A stretch of DNA of 64,000 nt, from NCBI RefSeq assembly GCF_900055185.1, contig NZ_FIZX01000002.1:500586-564585 (forward strand), read 5' to 3'. Shown piece after piece: positions 26,414 through 36,326 of the stretch; within the stretch, counting starts at the first letter, position 1; the number at the start of each line of letters is the position of its first letter. This stretch comes from Grimontia celer (GTDB taxonomy: Bacteria; Pseudomonadota; Gammaproteobacteria; Enterobacterales; Vibrionaceae). The position numbers and the translations under genes are program-made. The notes beneath the pieces are model-generated. The model was not told the DNA's origin, did not search any database, and worked only from the letters and a program-made list of their open reading frames with translations.

Positions 26414-26804
26414 TATTCTTCTCTGACTACTTTACTTCACCCTAAAATACGTCGCCTTTAACAATAATTCAATGATAACGATTATCATTTGCGTAGATTT
26501 ACACTTCTTCCGTTTACTAGTAGTAGACCGAAAGCTTGGTGGGGCGCATTTGTTTAGATATGTAATCTTCCAGTACATCTAATTTAAGTATATTAGTAAG
26601 TTAATTCACATCATCGAATTCTTAATATGGTGACAATTGTGTGACAGGTGGAATTTTGAAGCGTTTATTTGAACCGAATCATATAAGAACACGATACTGC
26701 TTCAAACGTGTCCAATTCAGGTTAGTCTGGACAAGCTTGTTTAAGCAATTAGACGTCAAAGTAAAACTAAAAAATCATATAACACTTTGTTTAGAGAAGT
26801 ATAA
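26414..26804. other. Intergenic stretch: Fur box plus AT-rich leader
   Basis: Holds the Fur box of the siderophore reductase and about 310 AT-rich bases ahead of the YqiJ-like gene. A short open frame at 26641-26835 overlaps that gene and looks spurious. A promoter for the five-gene locus should lie here, but I could not fix it. Confidence 0.5.
26471..26489. promoter_or_regulatory. Fur box upstream of the siderophore reductase gene
   Basis: AATGATAACGATTATCATT, a 19-bp near-palindrome that closely matches the Fur consensus. It could also affect the divergent YqiJ-like gene, though that start is over 300 bases away. Confidence 0.9.
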
Positions 26805-27422
26805 ATGGCAGTTGGTGAATTTCTGGGTATGTTGATGACGTTCCCTACAAGCGTGTTCTTTGTTCCGTTTGTGGTGTTCTTTCTCATTATGCTGGTCGAT
26901 TTAGTCTTCAACGTAGTGGAAGGTTTTACCGCGGATATCGATCTCTTCGATCTTGATAATCTGCCTGGTTCAGGCCTTCTCCTTCCGCAAGTCCTTTCAA
27001 AAGTTCCTCTAATGGTTGCTTTATGCGTCTCGTTTTTCGTGGCAACCGTTATCTCGTTTTATGCATCAGATATCGCTCAAGGTTTTATTTCCGGCTCGAT
27101 ACTCTTGGTTGCAAATATCATCTCTATTCCTCTTGTTGCTTACATTTCTCTGGCGATATCAGCCTGGCTATTGAAGCCTTTGGCTCCATTGTTCGACCGT
27201 AAAAAAACGTTTGCGAAGGTGGAATTTATTGGCTTGAAGGGCCGTGTTCATAGCAATGTTGTTAATAGGGAAAAAGGTGAAGTCGTCGTTTTGCATGAAG
27301 GAAATGAATTTCTACTCGATGCAATGCTGCAGGATGACAGTTGGATTCAATATGGAGATGAAGTGATCATTGTTTACAAAGATGATGCTTCAGACCGCTA
27401 CGTCGTAGCAAAAAAAGCTTAA
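26805..27422 (+). CDS. YqiJ-like OB-fold inner membrane protein
   Basis: A 205-residue membrane protein with hydrophobic segments at about residues 14-38, 63-88 and 95-125, then a soluble C-terminal OB-fold (KVEFIGLKGRVHSNVVNREKGEVVVL to GDEVIIVYKD). This NfeD/YqiJ-like layout is usually encoded beside a flotillin, as here, and is thought to help anchor or organise the SPFH ring. First gene of the five-gene locus; 24 bases separate it from the flotillin gene, which has CAGGAG upstream. Confidence 0.85.
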   Translation: MAVGEFLGMLMTFPTSVFFVPFVVFFLIMLVDLVFNVVEGFTADIDLFDLDNLPGSGLLLPQVLSKVPLMVALCVSFFVATVISFYASDIAQGFISGSILLVANIISIPLVAYISLAISAWLLKPLAPLFDRKKTFAKVEFIGLKGRVHSNVVNREKGEVVVLHEGNEFLLDAMLQDDSWIQYGDEVIIVYKDDASDRYVVAKKA

Positions 27423-27446
27423 TGGAATAATTATCAGGAGTAGGAA

Positions 27447-29534
27447 ATGGAAATTTCCCCAAGCATTATTTTTATCGCCAGTGGCATTGCTGTTTTTCTC
27501 ATTGTGATGATTTTTATCACATCCCGTTATAAAAAAGTGCGTGGTGAGGGTGACGCGTTGATCGTTAATGGCCTTCATCGCACACGCGCATCTCTCACAG
27601 GTACTTTTGTCTGGCCGATCGTTAACCAATTTGAATACATGGATATCACCCGTAAAAAAATCTCTGTGATTCGCAGTGGCCGCAAAGATCAGGAAGGTGA
27701 AGAGTATGAAGGTTTGCACTGTCGCGACAATATCCGCGCAGACCTGAAGGTGGATTTCTACATCGGTGTAAACCACGAAGAAGATGACATCATCCGTGTG
27801 GCAAAACTCTTTACCGCACATGAAGCTTCGAACCTTGATCGCCTCAAAGAACACTTCCAGCCAAAATTCTCAGAAGCGCTAAAAACCGCAGTAAAGCAGT
27901 TTGAATTTGAAGAGCTGTTAACCAACCGCCGCGCTTTCCGTGATGCGGTTGTTGATGTCATCGGCAGTGAAATGGATGGCTTCAAAATTTACGACGTGGT
28001 TATCGACAAAGTTGACCAGACTGCGCTGGATGCCCACAGCCCTGACAACATCCTCGATGTTGAAGGTATCCGTAAAATTTCAGCTATTACTGCGCAGAAA
28101 AATACTGAAACCAACGCTATCCGTCAGGATGAGCGTACAACGATGAAAAAGAAAAACGTCGAAGCGGAAGCAAACCGTCTGCAACTCGACAAGCAAGAGC
28201 AGGAGTCTATAGCCCGCACCCAACGCGAAGTAGATATTATCAAGGCGCAGGAAGAGGCGCTTGCGTCAGAAAAACGCGAAGAATATGAACGTGTCACGCA
28301 GCTTGCGAAGTTGGAAACGCAAGAGGAAGTGGCGAAGAAGCGTGAAAGTGTGGAAATGGAAGTGGAAATGACGCGTATCGCCAACCAGCGTCAGGTCGCT
28401 ATCCAACAAGAAGAACTCAACCGTTCAGTCGAAACAGAGAAAGTACGCACGGCATCTGAAGTTGCTGAACGCGAAATGCAGAAAGAGACCACGGTGGAAG
28501 AAGCGCTGAAATCAGTCTCTGAAACACGTTCACAGCGCGTAGAAATTGAACGCAAGATTGCCCGTGAAGAAGAAGAAACGGAAAACCTGCGTGTTAACGA
28601 GCGTGTTGCCCGTGAAAAACGTGTGCGTCTGGTTGAAGCGGAAGCTGCCGCAGAAGCCAAGCAGCTTGAATCGCTGGTGGCGGCTCGTACAGAGAAAGAA
28701 GCGGCGAAAGAGCGCGCAGAACGCTTGTTGATAGAGAATGAAGCAGAGCTGAAAGTGAAGACGCGTGATGCAGAAAATGCATTGGCAGTGAAGACGCGAG
28801 AAGCAGAGGCAGACCAAATCGTAACGACAAAACGTGCTGAAGCTGATTATGTGGCGAAAGAGCGCGAAGCCGCAGCAAAAGAACGCATGGCTCAAGCTGA
28901 GAAAGAACTGATCAGCGCAACGGGCTTGGCAGAAGTAGAAGTTGACCGTGAGCGTGCACAGGCGATTAAAGAAACTGGTGAAGCGGAAGCCTTTGCCCTG
29001 CAAAGTGCAGGTGAGGCAGAAGCGCAAGCGTTGCGTGCGAAAGGCTTGGCGGAAGCCGAATCTCAAACTGCACGTTTTGAAGCGGCTCAACAGTATGATG
29101 ACCATACGCGCGAACACGACAAGTGGGTTATGCAACTCCAGCAAGACAAAGAGCTGGAAATCGCACGTATCGAAGCGCAGAAAACCGTGGTTAGTGCAAA
29201 TGCGCAGGCATTGGCAGAAGCACTGGCGAAAGCAGATATCCGTCTGTTTGGTGGTGAAGGCATGGAGCAGATCCGCCGTACCATCATGGATGCCTCAGCC
29301 GTCGATGCGAAATTTGAGCAGTCTAAAGTGCTAAACCCATTGGTTTCTGAGTACGTTGATGGTGAGCGTAGCTTGCCAGAAGATCTGAAAGCGATTCTGG
29401 AAAACACAGACTTGAAGAGCAGTGATTTAAGCAATGTCGCTTTGGCGAGCTTGCTGAACTCGCAAGGTGGTGCGACTGAGCTTCTGAAGAAACTGCAAGG
29501 CACACTGGAGCCATCGTCAGACAAAAATTCGTAA
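27447..29534 (+). CDS. YqiK-like flotillin (SPFH/Band-7) protein
   Basis: A 695-residue membrane scaffold. One N-terminal transmembrane helix (about residues 5-25), an SPFH/Band-7 domain (about 30-215), then a very long Ala/Glu-rich coiled coil (about 215-570) and a conserved C-terminal part (ADIRLFGGEGMEQIRRTIMD). It is longer than E. coli YqiK (about 550), the excess being coiled coil. Flotillins form rings or microdomains in the inner membrane. Here it would be the membrane platform for the ATPase, PLD and TelA proteins encoded downstream. Confidence 0.9.
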   Translation: MEISPSIIFIASGIAVFLIVMIFITSRYKKVRGEGDALIVNGLHRTRASLTGTFVWPIVNQFEYMDITRKKISVIRSGRKDQEGEEYEGLHCRDNIRADLKVDFYIGVNHEEDDIIRVAKLFTAHEASNLDRLKEHFQPKFSEALKTAVKQFEFEELLTNRRAFRDAVVDVIGSEMDGFKIYDVVIDKVDQTALDAHSPDNILDVEGIRKISAITAQKNTETNAIRQDERTTMKKKNVEAEANRLQLDKQEQESIARTQREVDIIKAQEEALASEKREEYERVTQLAKLETQEEVAKKRESVEMEVEMTRIANQRQVAIQQEELNRSVETEKVRTASEVAEREMQKETTVEEALKSVSETRSQRVEIERKIAREEEETENLRVNERVAREKRVRLVEAEAAAEAKQLESLVAARTEKEAAKERAERLLIENEAELKVKTRDAENALAVKTREAEADQIVTTKRAEADYVAKEREAAAKERMAQAEKELISATGLAEVEVDRERAQAIKETGEAEAFALQSAGEAEAQALRAKGLAEAESQTARFEAAQQYDDHTREHDKWVMQLQQDKELEIARIEAQKTVVSANAQALAEALAKADIRLFGGEGMEQIRRTIMDASAVDAKFEQSKVLNPLVSEYVDGERSLPEDLKAILENTDLKSSDLSNVALASLLNSQGGATELLKKLQGTLEPSSDKNS

Positions 29535-29594
29535 CACCCTCAATTACTCTCACAGAGTCCCGCTTCATTGGAGGCGGGATGAATAGGTATTAGC

Positions 29595-32500
29595 ATGTCA
29601 GAGTCGACTCAAAAAGCTGTGAGTGAAGGTGGTGCATATGAAGTTCTCAAATCCCGCCTGTCCCAACAGGGCAACCAGCTAAAAACTCTTTCCCAGTCAT
29701 TCAATCAAACTCGCCAGACCGTATTCGGTGGTCAGGAACTCAAGCTCGTCGGCAAAGCTAATGTGCAGACCGATGCGAAGTGTATTCCTATCGACATGGC
29801 GCAAGTGAACCAGCAGCTATTGTTTGGTTACCACGTACAGGTCGGTATGAAGGCATCGCCATCGCTGGACGATGTTTTTGGCCTTTATCAGCTGCACGAA
29901 AATGACGGTACGTTCCGTGTAGAGCCACTCCCCATTGAAAGCAGCTTTCTCGGTGATCAGCGTTTTGTTCATGAATTTACTGAGCTGTTCACCTACTACC
30001 GTGATGCGCGCCTTTCCCAAATCTCCCGTCAAGAAAGCATTCTTTATATCGCTTTTCAGATAGGTAGCCGTCCTGAAGACCGTAAAGTGTTTCGCTTCCA
30101 GCTAAAAACAGATGCTGTGGAGTACATGGATTCCTATGGGCATGAATCGCTGGAAAGCACTGTTCAACACGACTTTGATTGGATTGCGACAAACCGCGAT
30201 GACCACGTGCTGGGAGAACACCCGCATGTGTCTATTCGCGACAAGCTGTTTGTGGAATGTGTGGGTGGTGACCTGACCATTAAGGTTGAGGACAACACAT
30301 CCGAAGGCAAGGGAATTTACCGCGAAGAAGTTGAAGATGCGCACCAAAGTGTGGCAGATGCGCAAATCGATTATGCCTTTGTCGGCGATTTAATCGCCCT
30401 TCGCGTTAAGCCTAACCGTGAAAAACACAGCCGCTATTTTCTTTTTAACCCGCTTAACCAGTCGGTCACCCGCGCAGATGCATTGGGCGTCAGTGCTAAA
30501 GCGCTGCCGGAAGACCACGGTGTGCTTTATGCCAACGGCTATGTACTGGCTAACGGCGAACGCAAGCAGTTTGACTTTCCTTCAGGTCATTTGAAATTCT
30601 TCCAGAAAATCGTGTCACCCAATGGTGAGGACATTCTGTATTTCTTTTTCAATGCGGTTGATGGCTATTACGTCGCGTATACCTACAACCTGATAGAAAA
30701 GAAATTTGAGGCACCCATGGAAAGTCATGGTTATAGCCTGTACCCAGATGGTCGCTTTCTTGTGTTTCAGCTTTCTGAAAACGCAGAAGCGTCAACGATC
30801 CACCCCTTACGGATCTGGGATACGCCGTTCTCTACACCAGAGCACTACGCAAGTGTGAATGCGCAGTCAGATGGAAGCAGTCCGCTGTTCAATTTGGGTA
30901 ATGCAGAACTTGTTAGGGCGCTTTCTTCTGTACTTTCGATTTGTCAGTTAGCCCAGACAGAAGAAGTCACACAAGCAGCTTATGAAATGCTATTGAAGCA
31001 ATGTCAGTCAACGCTCGACCACTACACCTGGTTGGGCCATGAATATGCCCTGGGTATTGGCTCTGCCATCAATGAGTTGATGGGCACCGCCGACAAAATC
31101 ATTGATGAATTTGCCAAGGTGCAGCAACTGCAGCAGCATGCCGCGCAAAGTATTGAAGCGCAGCAGACTATTGTTTCTGACCTCATTGGTAAAATTAAAC
31201 TGGCACCAAAAGAGCAGGCGAATACCTTGCTCAGCCTCTTGGCCGAAGTGAAAGGTCAGGTTGGTGCAGTCATGGCGCTTCGACAGCAACACTACATTGA
31301 TGAAGCCCGAGTCGATGAACTGCAAACACAATTAGAGGAACAGCGCGAAAGCTTAAATCTTCAATTGCTCAACCTGCTTCAGGAAGAAAAGGCGTACGTG
31401 CCGTTTAAGAAGCAAATTCAGAGTATCGAGGAGCAACTGGAAACGGTAGATAAAACGGCTGAAATCCAGAAGCTGCAAGAGCAGGTCGACACGCTCCGCA
31501 ACGAACTCCAACTGGTGACGGAAGAAGTTACCGACATTGAAACGGACGATCCCACACAAGCCACGCGCATTCTGGACTTGACGACCGAAGTATCGTCGAT
31601 GCTGAATACGGTATCGGCCAAGCTGCGTTCTAAATCTCAGGGGTTACAGAGCGAAGAAGCGCAGGCGGAATTCAGCGCCCAGTTTAAGCTGCTTAGCCAA
31701 TCCGTCAGCAGCGCGATGGAGCAGGCGTCAACACCAGATGAGTGTGACAACCAACTCGCCAAGCTGGTGGGACAGCTAGATAAGCTGGAATCCCGTTTTG
31801 CGGATTTTGACCAGTTCCTCGCGGAAATCTATGCCAAACGTGATGAAATCCAGTCAACGCTCGACAACCACAAACAGCAGCTGATTTCAGCGCAGCAACG
31901 CCGCGTACAGAACCTGTTGCAGGCCGCGAATGTCACCATGGCAAGTATTGAAAAGCGGGTGGAACGCTTTGATGATGTAGCAGGCTTGAACAGCTACTTC
32001 GCTACCGATGCCATGGTACTCAAGCTTCACCAGCTGTCCCAAACCATTCGAGACTTGGGCGACAGTGTTAAAGCGGATAGTGTCGATTCCAAGCTCAAAT
32101 CACTACAAGACCAATCCCTTCGCTCTCTTCGCGATAATCAGGACATTTTTGAGCAAGGTGGCAAGGTTCTACGTCTGGGTAAACACAGGTTCAGCGTGAA
32201 CCAACAGGCACTGGATCTCAGCCTAGTAGAGCATGATGGGGAGCTTTCGACCCATATTTCTGGAACGGATTTCTATCAAGCGGTTGAAGATGAGAAGTTT
32301 CTTGAGCTGCAATCCTTTTCCCGCTTGGACGTGACATCGGAAAGTGATGACGTCTACCGCGCGGAATATCTGGCATACCTCATTTTGTATGGTGCAGAGA
32401 ATAATCAAGACGGATTGAATCTCGACGATCTGTATGCGGCTCAAAAAGGCAGTGCACTGGCTGAACGTGTACAGAAGTTTGCCGCACCTCGCTATAAAGA

Positions 32501-34460
32501 GGGGTATGTGAAAGGCATCCATGACAACGATGCCACGCGTATTCTGGATAAGGTTCTGCCTATCTATCAGCAAGCGGGTTTATTACGCTTCAGTCAAAGC
32601 GCTCGCTCCGCTGCGATTCGATGGATGTTGGCGCAAGATACCGACATCTTGAGTGCTTTTCGCCAGCAAGCCAATAACGCGCAACTGCTGAGAGAGCACC
32701 TGAATTCAGGCGATGCTTATCAGCAACTCCAAAAACAGCTGGCGACTGAGCTCGCAACTGAACAAAGTGATGAAGCCGCAGATTTCTTGGTTAACTTGCT
32801 TGGCCAGTCTGATTTAAGCATCGATGTCAGTCAGGATGCGTTGAGTCTGTATGAGGATTATCTTCAATTCCGCCGCAGTCTGGGTTGGCAAGCCGGAGGT
32901 GCTGATATTGAGTCAGCATACTCTGACCACCTCCAGTGGCTTACCGCATACACTCATAAAAAGGGCTACGGGCAAGCTTTTGTGGTTGAAGCTGCAACCA
33001 TTGCCGTTCTGAAAGCCTATTCAGAGTTCAATATCTGCAGTGTCGATTTCTCATTGGTTGCTGATGTGGAAGGAATGCTGGGTGAACATGACCGTATCGA
33101 GAAAGGGCAGCTGCGTATCGTGCTGGACGACTTTATCCAGCGTAACGAGCACCACCGATGCAAAGTCGTGCCGCAGTTTGAAGCCTATCTCAGCCAACGT
33201 ACCTTACTGTTGAACTCGGCTAAAGAAGATTTCCGTTTGAGCGAGTTCAAACCTCGCCCTCTGACGTCATTTGTTCGAAACAAATTGATAAGTGAGAGTT
33301 ACCTGCCCCTTATTGGCGATAACTTTGCCAAACAGATGGGCACACTGGGCGATAAGAAACGCACTGACTTGATGGGGATGCTGTTACTTATTTCCCCTCC
33401 AGGTTACGGTAAAACGACTTTGATCGAATACGTGGCGCACAAACTTGGGCTCGTATTTATGAAAATCAATGGCCCGTCTATTGGTCATCAGGCAACTTCA
33501 TTAGACCCAGCAGATGCGCCTGATCAGAATGCTGCCCGCGAAATAGAGAAGATCAACCTTGCCTTTGAAATGGGTAACAACGTGCTTCTCTACCTCGATG
33601 ATATTCAGCACACACACCCTGAATTCCTCCAGAAGTTTATTTCATTGTGTGATGGTACACGTCGAATTGAAGGAACGTGGAAAGGGAAAACCAAGACCTA
33701 TGATATGCGTGGTAAGAAATTTGCCGTGGTGATGGCGGGTAACCCTTACACAGAAAGCGGTGAATCGTTCCGTATACCCGATATGCTAGCTAACCGTGCA
33801 GACATTTATAACCTTGGCGACATGCTGTCTGATCAGAAGCAAGCCTTTGAGTTGAGTTTCATTGAAAACTCACTCACGTCGAACTCTGTGCTTGCGCCGC
33901 TGGCAACCCGTGACCTGAACGACTTATATCGTTTCGTGCGAATGGCAGACGGTGAAAGTATTGCACTCAGTGAGATGAGCCACGCGTATTCTGCGACGGA
34001 ATCCAACGAAATTATCTCAACGCTTCAGAAGTTAATGGCCGCTCAGCAAACTGTGCTGAAGGTTAACCAACAGTATATCAAGTCTGCTGCTACGGCTGAT
34101 CAGTACCGCGTTGAGCCGCCATTCAAGCTGCAAGGGTCTTACCGGAACATGAACAAACTGGCGGAGAAGATTTCGTCGGTAATGACGGACGATGAGTTGT
34201 ACACCATGTTGCGGGATCACTATCAAGGTGAAGCGCAGACGCTCGCAGCAGGAACGGAAGAAAACTTGCTTAAGTTGGCTGAACTGCGCGGTGATATGAC
34301 GCCTGAACAGAAAGCACGTTGGCAAGAAATCACCGACGGTTATCAGCGTCAGCAAATGATGGGCGATTCAGAAGATCGTGCAGGCCAGGTTGTACAGCAA
34401 CTCGCCATGTTAAACCAACACGTTGCGCGCTTTGGTAGCGACTCCCAAGGAGGGGAATAA
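29595..34460 (+). CDS. Giant DUF3686/AAA+ ATPase
   Basis: A 1621-residue cytosolic protein, often labelled DNA-repair ATPase in databases. About residues 1-450 match the DUF3686 type of N-terminal domain. Residues 460-880 are largely helical coiled coil (EAQQTIVSDLIGKIKL; IQKLQEQVDTLRNELQ). The C-terminal AAA+ module has Walker A GYGKTT (1270-1275), Walker B LLYLDD with D1335/D1336, sensor-1 Asn1383 (MAGNPYT) and a candidate arginine finger R1401 (LANRADIY). The remodelling target is unknown. An imperfect GC-rich hairpin (29558-29579) precedes it in the 60-base gap after the flotillin gene. The PLD gene starts on the base after its stop. Confidence 0.85.
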   Translation: MSESTQKAVSEGGAYEVLKSRLSQQGNQLKTLSQSFNQTRQTVFGGQELKLVGKANVQTDAKCIPIDMAQVNQQLLFGYHVQVGMKASPSLDDVFGLYQLHENDGTFRVEPLPIESSFLGDQRFVHEFTELFTYYRDARLSQISRQESILYIAFQIGSRPEDRKVFRFQLKTDAVEYMDSYGHESLESTVQHDFDWIATNRDDHVLGEHPHVSIRDKLFVECVGGDLTIKVEDNTSEGKGIYREEVEDAHQSVADAQIDYAFVGDLIALRVKPNREKHSRYFLFNPLNQSVTRADALGVSAKALPEDHGVLYANGYVLANGERKQFDFPSGHLKFFQKIVSPNGEDILYFFFNAVDGYYVAYTYNLIEKKFEAPMESHGYSLYPDGRFLVFQLSENAEASTIHPLRIWDTPFSTPEHYASVNAQSDGSSPLFNLGNAELVRALSSVLSICQLAQTEEVTQAAYEMLLKQCQSTLDHYTWLGHEYALGIGSAINELMGTADKIIDEFAKVQQLQQHAAQSIEAQQTIVSDLIGKIKLAPKEQANTLLSLLAEVKGQVGAVMALRQQHYIDEARVDELQTQLEEQRESLNLQLLNLLQEEKAYVPFKKQIQSIEEQLETVDKTAEIQKLQEQVDTLRNELQLVTEEVTDIETDDPTQATRILDLTTEVSSMLNTVSAKLRSKSQGLQSEEAQAEFSAQFKLLSQSVSSAMEQASTPDECDNQLAKLVGQLDKLESRFADFDQFLAEIYAKRDEIQSTLDNHKQQLISAQQRRVQNLLQAANVTMASIEKRVERFDDVAGLNSYFATDAMVLKLHQLSQTIRDLGDSVKADSVDSKLKSLQDQSLRSLRDNQDIFEQGGKVLRLGKHRFSVNQQALDLSLVEHDGELSTHISGTDFYQAVEDEKFLELQSFSRLDVTSESDDVYRAEYLAYLILYGAENNQDGLNLDDLYAAQKGSALAERVQKFAAPRYKEGYVKGIHDNDATRILDKVLPIYQQAGLLRFSQSARSAAIRWMLAQDTDILSAFRQQANNAQLLREHLNSGDAYQQLQKQLATELATEQSDEAADFLVNLLGQSDLSIDVSQDALSLYEDYLQFRRSLGWQAGGADIESAYSDHLQWLTAYTHKKGYGQAFVVEAATIAVLKAYSEFNICSVDFSLVADVEGMLGEHDRIEKGQLRIVLDDFIQRNEHHRCKVVPQFEAYLSQRTLLLNSAKEDFRLSEFKPRPLTSFVRNKLISESYLPLIGDNFAKQMGTLGDKKRTDLMGMLLLISPPGYGKTTLIEYVAHKLGLVFMKINGPSIGHQATSLDPADAPDQNAAREIEKINLAFEMGNNVLLYLDDIQHTHPEFLQKFISLCDGTRRIEGTWKGKTKTYDMRGKKFAVVMAGNPYTESGESFRIPDMLANRADIYNLGDMLSDQKQAFELSFIENSLTSNSVLAPLATRDLNDLYRFVRMADGESIALSEMSHAYSATESNEIISTLQKLMAAQQTVLKVNQQYIKSAATADQYRVEPPFKLQGSYRNMNKLAEKISSVMTDDELYTMLRDHYQGEAQTLAAGTEENLLKLAELRGDMTPEQKARWQEITDGYQRQQMMGDSEDRAGQVVQQLAMLNQHVARFGSDSQGGE

Positions 34461-35165
34461 GTGAACCGACAAAAATGGTCGGCGTGGCTTGAAGCCTCGC
34501 TGGAAGATTACCGCCTCGACGACAGCGAGCGCAGAACCTTACAAGCTGAGTTAGCAGAGTCTGTGCTCAGTGATGAAGACAGATCTTACTTACGCAATCT
34601 GAGCTTCAAGCTGGTTCAGAAAGAACTTGCTAATCAGGGAGATGCGGCAGCATTGGTACGTTGGTTAGAACGCGTTATCAAGGTGCTGGATAATGTAATT
34701 AATGCGAATTCAGCACAAACCGCGACAAGCTGGTTTTCACCGGGACGAACCTGTGCTTCAGGCATCATCGAACAGTTGAAGTTAGCGAGAAACACCATTG
34801 ATATCTGCGTATTCACCATTGCAGATAATGACTTAACCAAGCATATCCTTGATGCCCACGAGCGTGGAGTGAAAGTGCGTATTGTCACTGACAACGACAA
34901 AATGAACGACAAAGGCAGCGATGTGGAGTATCTCGCAGAGCAGGGTGTTTCCGTCAAAATTGATACGACTCAGTACCATATGCACCATAAGTTTGCAATA
35001 TTTGATGGGTGCCGTTTGATCAACGGCAGTTTCAACTGGACCCGAAGCGCCTCAAAATATAATCAGGAAGACATTACACTTACGGACGACCGCAGATTTG
35101 TTGCTGCGTTCAGTCGACAGTTTGAACAGCTGTGGCAGAAATTCCCCTGCCTGATGCCGTCCTAA
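34461..35165 (+). CDS. Single-HKD phospholipase-D-fold protein (putative nuclease)
   Basis: A 234-residue protein. The first 85 residues are helical (YRLDDSERRTLQAELAESVL), resembling a small TerB-like or adaptor domain. The rest is one PLD domain with the catalytic H175-x-K177-x4-D182 and GSFNWTRSASKYNQED after it. Single-HKD enzymes of this type (Nuc, mitoPLD) dimerise to form one active site and cut DNA, RNA or phosphodiester lipids. No signal peptide, so cytosolic. GTG start directly after the ATPase stop, with GGAGGGG upstream, implying translational coupling. Confidence 0.87.
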   Translation: MNRQKWSAWLEASLEDYRLDDSERRTLQAELAESVLSDEDRSYLRNLSFKLVQKELANQGDAAALVRWLERVIKVLDNVINANSAQTATSWFSPGRTCASGIIEQLKLARNTIDICVFTIADNDLTKHILDAHERGVKVRIVTDNDKMNDKGSDVEYLAEQGVSVKIDTTQYHMHHKFAIFDGCRLINGSFNWTRSASKYNQEDITLTDDRRFVAAFSRQFEQLWQKFPCLMPS

Positions 35166-35181
35166 ATGATATGGAGATCCA

Positions 35182-36246
35182 ATGACTGAATTGACCAATT
35201 CTCAAAATCTGCCGGTGGAAATCGAAGTAACACCAGAGGTAATTGAAATTGCCGACCGCTTCGACCCGTTTGATACGGTTGCCACCATCACATTTGGTAA
35301 AGATGCTTTAGAGAAAATCACGGCTTTTTCTGATGAAGTGCTGGATCAGGTTCGCGTTCGTGATAGCGGTGAGGCGGGTGACATTCTTCATGCCATGGTG
35401 TCTTCCATGGACAGTACCGAGTTCGATAGCCTTGGGAAAGGCAGCTTCCTATCAAAGCTTCCGCTTATTGGTGAAATGTTTGATTCCTTCAAGAAGTTTT
35501 CCGCTAGCTTTGATTCAGTGAAAAGCCAATTAGAGCAACTCTCTGGTCGTCTTGAAGCGCAGGAAGTCAAACTGGCGCACGATATCACTCAACTGGATAC
35601 CTTGTACGACCACAACCTCGATCTCCTGAAAGGGTTAGAACAATATATTGCTGCTGGACGCTACAAGCTCAACGAGTTGAATGAAAAGGTGTTGCCTGAA
35701 CTGCTACAACAGTCAGAGCAGAGCGGAGATGCGCTGGATGCACAGAAATACCGAGATGCTTCGCAAGCGGTTGCCCGCTTGGAAAAGCGTGTGCACAACT
35801 TGGAGCTAACGCGTCTTGCTGCCATTCAAACCGCGCCTCAAATTCGCCTCTCGCAGGAAGGCAACAAGATGTTGATGGAAGATATCCAAGACATCGTTCA
35901 TAACACCTTCCCACTTTGGAAACGCCAGTTCCTTATTGCTATTTCAAACTATGAGAAAGAGAAGGCGCTTAAAGTTACACGCGCCGTTAAGGACTACACC
36001 AACAAGCAATATGTTCAGAACGCTGAGAAGTTGAAAGTGTTGGAAGAGCAAATCGCAGAAAACTATCAACGCGGTATTCTGGATCTGGATTCACTCGAAA
36101 CGGTGAACAAACTGACGATCGAAACTCTGAATAATACCCTTTCGCGAGTGAAAGAGGGTAGAGCGCAGCGTGAGCAGGCTCAACAGGTGATTGAAAAAGC
36201 CGAACTGGAATTGAAAAAAGCGCTGGAGCAGACAATTGAGGAATGA
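35182..36246 (+). CDS. TelA/YaaN-family protein (toxic anion resistance family)
   Basis: A 354-residue mostly helical cytosolic protein of the TelA family. Visible marks: FDPFDTVATITFG near the start, LGKGSFLSKLPLIGEMFDSF, LDTLYDHNLDLLKGLEQYIAAG, and a long C-terminal coiled coil. TelA proteins are linked to tellurite and envelope-stress (Ter-type) systems, with no fixed biochemical role. Last gene of the five-gene locus, 16 bases after the PLD gene with GGAG upstream, followed by a strong terminator. Confidence 0.9.
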   Translation: MTELTNSQNLPVEIEVTPEVIEIADRFDPFDTVATITFGKDALEKITAFSDEVLDQVRVRDSGEAGDILHAMVSSMDSTEFDSLGKGSFLSKLPLIGEMFDSFKKFSASFDSVKSQLEQLSGRLEAQEVKLAHDITQLDTLYDHNLDLLKGLEQYIAAGRYKLNELNEKVLPELLQQSEQSGDALDAQKYRDASQAVARLEKRVHNLELTRLAAIQTAPQIRLSQEGNKMLMEDIQDIVHNTFPLWKRQFLIAISNYEKEKALKVTRAVKDYTNKQYVQNAEKLKVLEEQIAENYQRGILDLDSLETVNKLTIETLNNTLSRVKEGRAQREQAQQVIEKAELELKKALEQTIEE

Positions 36247-36283
36247 TGACTAAAGACGCACTTGGTTAGGTTACCAGTAAATC

Positions 36284-36309
36284 AAAAAGACTCCCAAAGG
36301 AGTCTTTTT
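36284..36309. terminator. Terminator ending the flotillin-ATPase-PLD-TelA locus
   Basis: GACTCC-CAAA-GGAGTC flanked by AAAAA and TTTTT, so it works on both strands; also serves the convergent small secreted-protein gene. Confidence 0.9.
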
Positions 36310-36326
36310 ATTAGGGTTATTAGCTA

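Noticed and set aside
26641-26835. 64-residue open frame before the YqiJ-like gene
   Set aside because: Overlaps that gene's start in another frame, with AT-rich, non-protein-like sequence.
28530-29144. Long opposite-strand frame inside the flotillin gene
   Set aside because: A mirror of the Ala/Glu-rich coiled-coil codons; such shadows are common and this one lacks a start context.
29595-34460. SMC/RecN-type DNA repair protein
   Set aside because: The coiled coil suggests it, but the Walker A and B motifs lie together in a C-terminal AAA+ module rather than at opposite ends as in SMC proteins, and there is no ABC signature motif.
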